Shown here in pieces: positions 1 through 4,606 of a stretch of 8,179 nucleotides of DNA. The first letter of the stretch is position 1. Each line of letters begins with the position of its first letter. Location: assembly GCA_964514305.1 (NCBI GenBank), contig CAZEQD010000074.1, forward strand, positions 1-8,179, in the 5' to 3' direction. The DNA comes from CAZEQD01 sp964514305 (GTDB lineage Bacteria; Acidobacteriota; Aminicenantia; Aminicenantales; Aminicenantaceae). Position numbers and translations under genes: made by a program. The notes below the pieces were generated by a model that was not told the origin of the DNA, made no database searches, and saw only the letters and a program-made list of their open reading frames with translations.

Positions 1-15
1 ACGGCTAACTTTCAT
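1..15 (-). CDS. Start of an unidentified gene, cut by the left window edge
   Basis: Reading leftward, ATG at 15-13 begins MKVSR and runs off the window. It is preceded by a good ribosome binding site, AAGGAG at 28-23, with a 7-nt spacer. It lies downstream of the zinc-ribbon ORF on the same strand, so it probably belongs to the same transcription unit. Only five codons are visible, so no product can be named. Confidence 0.5.
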
Positions 16-82
16 CACTATTCTCCTTATTACTAATTCTTTTTAACTTCTCAAGTTCCTCCAATATCCTCTTTGCAATAAT
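5..82 (-). CDS. Possible tiny charged ORF with non-standard start
   Basis: A short reading frame encodes IAKRILEELEKLKRI and ends with a Ser/Asp/Glu-rich tail at TAG 7-5, overlapping the start of the next gene. There is no ATG. The frame opens after an in-frame TAA, has AAGAGG at 93-88, and would have to start at ATT (82 or 79) or TTG (64). The Leu/Glu/Lys pattern suits one amphipathic helix. It could be a small translated peptide coupled to the next gene or the tail of an eroded gene. I do not recognise it. Confidence 0.25.
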   Translation of the reverse strand: MIAKRILEELEKLKRISNKENSDES

Positions 83-110
83 TTTTTCCTCTTAAAAATG
101 ATTTATCATC

Positions 111-368
111 CTAATAAGAAAGCTTCGCTTCATTTTTTTTCTTTCTCGTTACAGTTCCTGAGTAGTGAAAAGAATGCTGCCTCATCTTAATCCACTTCCC
201 TTCATCAATCCCGATTGAATTACCGCATTGACATTTAATTTCACTGCCGACGTGGACGCTATTATCCTCGATTATTCTGTCCTTCCAGCAGTACCACAAT
301 CGTCCCTTTCCGATTTTTTTATATTTAATAATTTTCTTTTTGCACCTGGTGCATTTTATTGTCATCAT
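111..368 (-). CDS. Small zinc-ribbon protein
   Basis: A small basic protein of about 85 aa that probably binds zinc. Counted from a TTG at 380, the Cys pattern is CTRC (residues 10-13), C31, and CQCG (50-53), which is two knuckle-like pairs as in zinc-ribbon domains. I chose the ATG at 368 because it starts just before the first CxxC; the next ATG (365) and TTG (380) are alternatives. No clear Shine-Dalgarno is visible. The start lies inside the 3' end of the NifX-like ORF, a 44-nt overlap that suggests translational coupling. The tail is Lys-rich. No enzymatic residues are visible. A nucleic-acid or metal-handling role is possible, but its partner and function are unknown. Confidence 0.55.
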   Translation of the reverse strand: MMTIKCTRCKKKIIKYKKIGKGRLWYCWKDRIIEDNSVHVGSEIKCQCGNSIGIDEGKWIKMRQHSFHYSGTVTRKKKNEAKLSY

Positions 369-633
369 TGCTGACTTCAATCAATGCCTGTTCAATTTTT
401 CCCTTTTTGAAAATAAACTGCATTCCTCTTTCTTGCAGCCTGGTTATGCCTTTTTTCCCGATATGCGCCGATATAGTAACGGCACAATCTTGAATCAATT
501 CATAGACATCCAGCGTTCTCAAATGTTGCATTGTTTCTGCATAAGGATTATTTCTCTTTTCGATGAGTTTGAATGTAGTTCCGTTTTCAATTTCGTAAAT
601 ATACATATGAAGTGGTCCGGTTGTCAAGACCAA
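325..633 (-). CDS. NifX/NifB-C-like (dinitrogenase FeMo-cofactor fold) protein, N-terminally truncated
   Basis: About 100 aa matching the later part of the dinitrogenase iron-molybdenum cofactor biosynthesis domain (PF02579, NifX/NafY/NifB C-terminus). It shows YIYEIENG followed by KLIEKR, then DVYELIQDCAVTISAHIG, a Gly-Lys-Lys-Gly turn, and the closing KGKIEQAL. These track the family pattern of 'EIENG...EKR...L.DCD.VI...IG..A...L...G....KG.IEEAL'. The usual first strand and loop (MKIAIP... and the HFG region) are missing. The frame opens after a TGA near 670 and the only starts are TTG codons (633, 627) with no RBS, so this is probably a truncated gene. Such proteins bind or carry Fe-S/FeMo precursors, but many non-nif homologues have unknown roles. 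It sits directly after the broken thioredoxin and overlaps the zinc-ribbon ORF. Confidence 0.6.
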   Translation of the reverse strand: MVLTTGPLHMYIYEIENGTTFKLIEKRNNPYAETMQHLRTLDVYELIQDCAVTISAHIGKKGITRLQERGMQFIFKKGKIEQALIEVSNDDNKMHQVQKENY

Positions 634-644
634 ATCAGCTCTTT

Positions 645-801
645 TTAAGGTGTATATTCCTTTGCAAGCTTGTCATATATAGGGGATACCATCAAGCTTG
701 GTCTGCACCACGGCGCCAAAAAATCCAGTTCAACGGGTACATTTGAATTAATAATTTCCTGCTCAAAAAGTCTGGTCAGTGACTTCTATTACCTTGATCA
801 T
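645..801 (-). pseudogene. Thioredoxin, frameshifted and truncated
   Basis: From ATG 801, with RBS GGAG at 810-807, the protein begins MIKVIEVTDQTF and then meets TGA. Skipping one base in the T5 run (765-769) restores the frame. It continues EQEIINSNVPVELDFLAPWC and then RPSLMVSPIYDKLAKEY before TAA at 647-645. This is the N-terminal half of a thioredoxin fold (b1-a1-b2-active site-a2). The active site reads WCRPS, so the second Cys of WCGPC is Ser. The C-terminal half (cis-Pro, final strands) is absent and the NifX-like ORF follows at once, consistent with a deletion joining the two genes. The single-base shift is in a homopolymer and could be a sequencing error. The truncation could not. 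Confidence 0.7.
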
Positions 802-816
802 AACTTCTCCTTTTGT

Positions 817-936
817 CTAATCAGCTTTTTTCCAATGTTCCTTTTCTAATTCCAAAAATTTTTTAAGTTCATCTTTAGTCATTATAACGGTTTCAATCTC
901 TTCACAAAATTTCCACCCTCTAAGCAACTTCATCAT
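817..936 (-). CDS. Short ORF of unknown function upstream of the thioredoxin relic
   Basis: Starting at ATG 936 (or 933), this reads MMKLLRGWKFCEEIET, then a charged Lys/Glu-rich stretch ending EHWKKAD and TAG at 819-817, 39 aa in total. The thioredoxin RBS lies 7 nt beyond its stop, so the two would be co-transcribed. No SD is obvious before ATG 936. It has one Cys and predicted helical character but no recognised motif. It may be a small peptide or the remnant of a longer gene lost to the transposase insertion on its upstream side. Confidence 0.3.
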   Translation of the reverse strand: MMKLLRGWKFCEEIETVIMTKDELKKFLELEKEHWKKAD

Positions 937-1009
937 CTATCTTATGTATATGTATAAAATAAAGGAAAAGCCAAAAAGGAACCCACAAAAAAGAGAAAAT
1001 ATCAGAAAA

Positions 1010-1339
1010 TCAGTAGATTAGAGACCCAAAAAGAACAGAGATCTCCCTTCGTCCTCTTGAACTAAGGTAGTTTAGAACATCACATATATTCTGATAGTTC
1101 CTCAGCCGCAATAGAGAACTGAGCTTGAGGAGGCGGGGCCGAGCACTCTTAAAGGTCAGATTAAGATGTTTGATGATCTTGTCTATGATTTTGTAATCTT
1201 CAATAAATGAGACAATTCGCATAGTTCCCCCACATTTTAGACAGATGAGAGGATCTATCTCATAGACCTTCTTTATCATCTCAGCCCAACCTTTGGAAGG
1301 TATAAAGGGATCCTCATCTTCAATAATAACGGGACACAA
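1010..1339 (-). pseudogene. IS91-type transposase C-terminal relic (copy A)
   Basis: The 5' part reads GWAEMIKKVYEIDPLICLKC then GGTMRIVSFIEDYKIIDKII and KHLNLTFKSARP. This is the C-terminal signature of IS91-family rolling-circle (HUH, Y2) transposases: a W..(L/M)I.KVYE.DP segment, a CxxCGG zinc knuckle and a helical tail. After ARP a lost C in the run near 1132-1140 shifts the frame. In the other frame the tail reads PPPPQAQFSIAAEE, as in copies C and D, and the ancestral stop is TGA 1082-1080. The extension to 1010 is read-through in the wrong frame. The catalytic HUH and YxxxY domains are absent, so it cannot transpose. It is closely similar at DNA level to copy B (about 90 percent by eye). 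Confidence 0.7.
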
Positions 1340-1415
1340 AGTGTCAGATTCTTTTTAAAGCTTCTTTTTGTTTTCTTATTTAATATCAGTTATCTAAAAG
1401 CAAAACATCTCTGCC

Positions 1416-1632
1416 TTATCTGAGAAAAATCCGAAGCTTATCCAAGGGGGCTACTATTCTTAAGATAAATTTTCTTCCATGCCGAATGATTTTTCCTGCC
1501 CTCTCTACCAGAGGCCATCTTATAGTGGCTATAGTCGTTTGGCGCCACTCCTCCTACATAAAAAGCAGCTTCTGAGCTTGAGTGGTGTTATAGGCTTCAT
1601 TTACCCCAAGCAACCGCCTAACTCTCCCTCTT
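1416..1632 (-). pseudogene. DDE transposase C-terminal relic (IS1380-like)
   Basis: Minus-strand frame ending at TAA 1418-1416 reads GVNEAYNTTQAQKLLFM, a TAG, then EEWRQTTIATIRWPLVERAG and KIIRHGRKFILRI, then PLDKLRIFLR. The pattern W...T..TIR..LV..AGKI.RHGRK..L.. is what I associate with the C-terminal end of IS1380-type DDE transposases. The assignment is from memory and moderate. At least two in-frame stops (the TAG near 1557-1555 and a TAA just upstream of 1632) and the absence of any DDE catalytic core mark it as dead. No terminal inverted repeats were found. It lies head-to-tail with copy A, just upstream of the DUF885 promoter, so it may mark an old insertion boundary. Confidence 0.5.
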
Positions 1633-1683
1633 TATAGCAAGAGTATTTTCATTTCAACTTTTATCTCTACCGGCAATCTTGGT

Positions 1684-1712
1684 TTGACTGTACAGCCTGA
1701 ATTAATTATCAT
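1684..1712 (+). promoter_or_regulatory. Predicted sigma70-type promoter of the DUF885 peptidase gene
   Basis: TTGACT at 1684-1689 and TATCAT at 1707-1712, each one mismatch from consensus, have an ideal 17-bp spacer. Transcription would start near 1719 and give a 5' leader of about 79 nt before the ATG at 1798. No operator palindrome is obvious. Confidence 0.5.
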
Positions 1713-1784
1713 TAAGTTTAACTTTGGGATAAAGCTAAGCATAAATGGCTGCAATCTGAAGATTGAATCATCAAACTAAAAAAT

Positions 1785-1790
1785 AAGGAG
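1785..1790 (+). promoter_or_regulatory. Ribosome binding site of the DUF885 gene
   Basis: AAGGAG with a 7-nt spacer before ATG 1798. It fixes this start, which also places a hydrophobic export segment at residues 7-24. Confidence 0.8.
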
Positions 1791-1797
1791 ATTAGTC

Positions 1798-3447
1798 ATG
1801 ATTAAAAGAAATTATTTTGTTTTAGCTTTTGCTGTCTATGTAATGCTTAGCTTTACCTTTTATTCTTTTTGCTCCTCCGGAAAAAATGGGTCTAATGTAG
1901 CTAAAAGCAGTGATTATCAAGTATTCCTCAAATTATTTAAGGATTTTCGTGATTTTACAAAGCCCAATGTCATAGATGGAGTGCCTGATTATTCCCCTCA
2001 GGCAATGTCTGAACAATATGGCAAATTAAATAAATTCCAAAAGTGGCTGGCAGCAATTGATATAAGCAACTGGCCTGTATCTCAACAGGTTGACTATCAT
2101 CTTGTCCGTGCAGAAATGAATGGGCTTGAATTTTATCATCGAGTCCTCCGCCCTTGGTCTCGGGATCCCTGCTTTTACCTTCAATCTCAGGCGGGAGCTG
2201 GCCCTGTGTTTTATGGGACGTTAGAAATCCCCAGAAATTTTCCCTTATCTGAGGGGAAGCAGGCTGAGTTGAAGGTAAAACTACAGGCTATACCCAAGAT
2301 TTATAACAAAGCAAAAGAAAATCTCAGAGAAGCATCTGGAGATTTGGCTTTGATTGCTCTTCATTTTTTAAATGAGGAGATTGCCATTTACAGAAATATC
2401 TCAAGTGAATTAGCCAAATATCACCCCGATCTGGTTGCCTATGCAGATAAAGCCAAGGCGGCTGTAGAAGATTATGGCACTTGGCTTGAGGAGAATAAGG
2501 ACAAAATGACAGAACCGGCTGGCGTTGGTGTAGAAAACTATAATTGGTGGATGAAAAATGTTCAACTTGTACCTTTTACTTGGGAAGAGTTAATGGCAAT
2601 TATGGAAAATGAATATAAGCGGGCCATATCTGCTTTGAAATTAGAACAATACCGCAATAGTGGCTTACCTCAGGTTGAGCCAGTTAAAAATGAAGCTGAA
2701 TATCGTCAGCGTTACTATAAATACCAGAAGCACCTTCTAAATTTCTTGCATGAAAAGGAAATATTAACTATTCCAGATTACTTAAAACCACTTCCTCCCA
2801 AAGCCTGGAAAGATTTCCCTTCAAGGCAGGGGGGCAATGTCCGTGATTTCTTTGAGCAGTGTGAAGATAGAAACCCGTTGCCTTCACCATTAATTCATGA
2901 ATTTCTTGGCCATCACTTTGACGAATTATGCTTCCAGCGGGATAGCCGTCCTATTAGAGGAGCCCGGCGGCTTTTTGCTATGGATATGATTCGTTCTGAG
3001 GGACTGGCTTTTGGCCTGGAAGAAATTTTTATGCGCGCTGGTCTCTTTGATAAATATCCGAGAGGCCGTGAGATTAACTACATCATGATGGCTTTTCGAG
3101 CAATCAGGGCCCTTGCAGACCTGAAATTACATAGCCACGAGTTTAATTTAAAGGATTCATTCGAGTTTTGTTATGAGCAAACTCCTTACCATTGGATGCT
3201 CCCTGATGGCTTTGAAGCCTGGTATGAAATGGAAACAACGCTCCGTTTTCCAGGCTGGCATATGGGCATGGTTATTGGCAAACTCCAACTTCTGTCTTTG
3301 ATGGCCGATCAAGCCCAACAATTAGGGGATGAATTTAATATACGCCAATTTATGGACAAGTTTCGTGGAGCAGGAATGATTCCCATTTCATTGATTCGAT
3401 GGGAAATAACAGGCCTCAGCGACGAAATTGAAAAGATGCTAAAGTGA
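1798..3447 (+). CDS. Exported DUF885-type metallopeptidase, variant zinc motif
   Basis: Intact 549-aa protein. Residues 1-6 are basic (MIKRNY), 7-24 hydrophobic, then C25-SSG. The YSFC site is a poor lipobox, so it is either an atypical lipoprotein or an ordinary secreted protein. The body is mostly alpha-helical, as in DUF885 (PF05960) zinc-peptidase-like proteins. The metal site is IHEFLGHH, with H367, E368, H372 and H373. Classic members have HExxPGHH, so one residue (the Pro) is missing here. The likely third ligand lies in SEGLAFGLEE (E401). The C-terminal segment MGMVIGKLQLL followed by LGDEFNIRQFMDKFRGAG matches the family's 'GK..i..L...lG..f....F....L..G..P' ending. Its length suits the family. 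It has its own promoter and RBS and faces away from the relics upstream. A peptidase acting outside the cytoplasm is inferred; the substrate is unknown. Confidence 0.75.
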   Translation: MIKRNYFVLAFAVYVMLSFTFYSFCSSGKNGSNVAKSSDYQVFLKLFKDFRDFTKPNVIDGVPDYSPQAMSEQYGKLNKFQKWLAAIDISNWPVSQQVDYHLVRAEMNGLEFYHRVLRPWSRDPCFYLQSQAGAGPVFYGTLEIPRNFPLSEGKQAELKVKLQAIPKIYNKAKENLREASGDLALIALHFLNEEIAIYRNISSELAKYHPDLVAYADKAKAAVEDYGTWLEENKDKMTEPAGVGVENYNWWMKNVQLVPFTWEELMAIMENEYKRAISALKLEQYRNSGLPQVEPVKNEAEYRQRYYKYQKHLLNFLHEKEILTIPDYLKPLPPKAWKDFPSRQGGNVRDFFEQCEDRNPLPSPLIHEFLGHHFDELCFQRDSRPIRGARRLFAMDMIRSEGLAFGLEEIFMRAGLFDKYPRGREINYIMMAFRAIRALADLKLHSHEFNLKDSFEFCYEQTPYHWMLPDGFEAWYEMETTLRFPGWHMGMVIGKLQLLSLMADQAQQLGDEFNIRQFMDKFRGAGMIPISLIRWEITGLSDEIEKMLK

Positions 3448-3466
3448 CTGATTCTTTCTGAAAAAT

Positions 3467-3645
3467 TTATTTTATATTAATTGTCTTTTTGTCGTGGCCA
3501 GCTTTTGCTGCCATAGCTTCTACTGTAACTTTGATTGACCCTTGCCATTTGGTTCTATAGTCCACTCCACTGATTTAGTGGATCTGTCCTCTCCTTGAAC
3601 CCGGTAGCGGATAGAGGCATGCTTGCCCAAAATGTGACTTAGTCT
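3467..3645 (-). pseudogene. C-terminal beta-rich domain relic of an unidentified protein
   Basis: The minus strand encodes SHILGKHASIRYRVQGEDRS, then KSVEWTIEPNGKG. After a one-base frameshift near 3540 it continues SIKVTVEAMAAKAG, a Lys-rich link, and TINIK before TAA 3469-3467. Alternating hydrophobic strands, the GKG turn and the terminal KTI.IK are typical of an Ig-like or all-beta C-terminal domain of an exported protein. The upstream end is lost: TAA at 3648-3646, then about 70 bp of unassigned sequence before IS91 relic B. I cannot name the parent gene; C-terminal domains of secreted hydrolases look like this. It converges on the DUF885 gene, 19 nt away. Confidence 0.4.
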
Positions 3646-3716
3646 TTAATATTTTTTACTTCGAATAAAGTGAATTTGATTATGCTCTCTTCCTTTTAGC
3701 TTTGTGTAATATATTT

Positions 3717-3887
3717 AGGCGGGGGCCGAGCAGCCTTAAAGGTCAGATTAAGGTGTTTGATGATTTTGTCTATGACCTTGTGATCTTCAATAAATGAGAC
3801 AATCCGCATAGTTACCCCACATTCGGGACAGATGAGAGGATCTATCTCATAGACTTTTTTTATCATCTCAGCCCAGCCTTTGGAAGG
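3717..3887 (-). pseudogene. IS91-type transposase C-terminal relic (copy B)
   Basis: An open frame reads SKGWAEMIKKVYEIDPLIC, PECGVTMRIVSFIEDHKVID and KIIKHLNLTFKAARPPP. It is the same segment as copy A, including the CxxC knuckle (CPEC), and on the same strand. Homology stops abruptly at both ends: at 3887 (just before the KGW codons) and at 3717 (after the third Pro of ARPPP), where it falls into unrelated AT-rich sequence ending at a TAA. No catalytic domain remains. Copies A and B share residues (EMIKKVYEIDPLIC, NLTFK) that C and D lack, which marks them as one subfamily. Confidence 0.7.
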
Positions 3888-3935
3888 GACCGATTTTCAC
3901 TGATTAAAATCTAAGAAAAATTTATTTAGTTTTTC

Positions 3936-4076
3936 TCTGTGCTTATCCATCAAATCCGTGCCATCTGTGTTCTAATTCTTTGAACATGGATTTAACGGAT
4001 TACACAGACTTAGAAGAATTTTTTACTTTAATTTTTATCCGTGTTTGTCCGTCAAATCCGTGCCGTCTGTGTTCTA
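3936..4076. repeat. Two copies of an ATCCGTG-type interspersed repeat plus a partly inverted segment
   Basis: The 25-nt unit TCAAATCCGTGCC(A/G)TCTGTGTTCTA occurs at 3950-3974 and 4052-4076 with one mismatch. Similarity extends upstream to 3936 and 4038 (CCGTGTTTGTCCGT-like). Between them, 3981-4007 (GAACATGGATTTAACGGATT then ACACAGA) is a degenerate reverse-complement form of the same unit, so the segment could fold into a long imperfect hairpin. Short 'ATCCGTGTT..TCCGT' repeats are familiar as intergenic sequence in several bacterial groups; their mobiliser is not evident here. The rest of 3888-4137 holds no gene that I recognise. Confidence 0.55.
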
Positions 4077-4137
4077 CCCTAAAGGGAATCTTAAAGAGAG
4101 ATAAAAAGGAGGCGCTCAAAAAAGGGCTTGCATCACA

Positions 4138-4258
4138 TCATCATAAAAGGATCATCGGCCATCTCAAGCTCACCTTTCATGCCGAACGCCCTCCTCCACC
4201 ACAAGTTGTCCAGCAACAACTGATGATAGCAGCCGAAGGGAGAGAGGAATATTTCTAA
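4138..4258 (+). pseudogene. IS91-type transposase C-terminal relic (copy C)
   Basis: The plus strand reads HHKRIIGHLKLTFHAERPPP, then PQVVQQQLMIAAEGREEYF and TAA at 4256-4258. This is only the last 40 or so residues of the transposase, starting about where other copies have KVIDRIIRHL. It aligns closely with copy D and carries the QQ(Q/E)L(L/M).AAE.R..YF ending. It is on the opposite strand to copies A and B and belongs to a different subfamily (LTFHAERPPPP versus LTFKAARPPP). The Met-initiated frame that contains it (3980-4258) is mostly the ATCCGTG repeat and is not a gene. Confidence 0.65.
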
Positions 4259-4398
4259 GGGCTTTGCTAGCTGCTCTCTGTCGATTTGAGAGGAGGAGTC
4301 TATCTTATAGCTAATTGTTTTGTTGTTTTCGGCGCTTTGTCTCTATTTTGTGGTCATTGACCTCGTTGTTTTTCCTGTGATGAGCTCATTTCAGAACG
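4259..4398 (+). mobile_element. Non-coding 3' tail (probable origin end) of IS91-type copy C
   Basis: About 140 bp after the transposase stop align with the 136 bp following copy D. Shared landmarks are GGAGTCTAT..TATAGCT, a T-rich block, CTGTGAT, and the closing CATT(T/C)CAGAA(C/T)G. Beyond 4398 similarity ends. The tail contains a perfect GGTCATTGACC palindrome (4352-4362) and a perfect 10-bp palindrome ATGAGCTCAT (4380-4389) near the terminus. In IS91-family elements the rolling-circle origin (oriIS) lies at the transposase 3' end and includes a hairpin, so this is a plausible oriIS. The function is inferred from position and palindromes. Confidence 0.5.
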
Positions 4399-4563
4399 TT
4401 AATCGATTAATTTCCCAGTCCTATCTAATCGTGTTAGGAAACCTCCATACTCATTGTCCCATTTGTTTTTTGTCCAGAACGGCAAAACATTATCCTTCAG
4501 ATTAATCTCTGCTTTTTTCTGCATTTCTAACAATTTATTTCTAATTCTTCGCTCAATGCACAT
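4399..4563 (-). pseudogene. N-acylglucosamine 2-epimerase (AGE family), truncated to 54 codons
   Basis: From ATG 4563 (AAGGA 8 nt upstream), the frame reads MCIERRIRNKLLEMQKKAEI, NLKDNVLPFWTKNKWDNEYG, GFLTRLDRTGKLID and stops at TAA 4401-4399. LPFW....D.EYGGF...LDR.GK..D is the N-terminal signature of AGE-type epimerases and mannose isomerase-like enzymes (about 390-410 aa, alpha/alpha barrel). Only the first helix and the EYGGF motif remain. The break falls at the terminus of the IS91 copy C tail, which supplies the stop codon. It follows the sulfatase-fold gene by 43 nt on the same strand, so the two probably formed an operon. No further AGE sequence is visible in the window. Confidence 0.65.
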
Positions 4564-4606
4564 ATCTGTTCCTTGGCCTAATATTATATTGGCTATCTAA
4601 ACCGGA

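Noticed and set aside
340..648. 102-codon plus-strand frame
   Set aside because: Antisense to the NifX-like ORF, which has recognisable family motifs.
941..1000. Promoter for the minus-strand thioredoxin cassette
   Set aside because: TATACA- and TTGGCT-like words are present but spacing is far from 16-18 bp; the segment is generic AT-rich DNA.
3980..4258. 92-codon plus-strand frame as a gene
   Set aside because: It fuses the ATCCGTG repeat to the IS91 copy C relic; only the last 40 or so residues are protein-derived.
4392..4398. GAAC at 4394-4397 as an IS91 target tetranucleotide
   Set aside because: Copy D has GAAT at the matching place and the bases appear to be within the element end, so one occurrence is not evidence of target specificity.
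4320..4505. 61-codon plus-strand frame
   Set aside because: It crosses the IS91 tail and then runs antisense to the AGE fragment; no coding signature.
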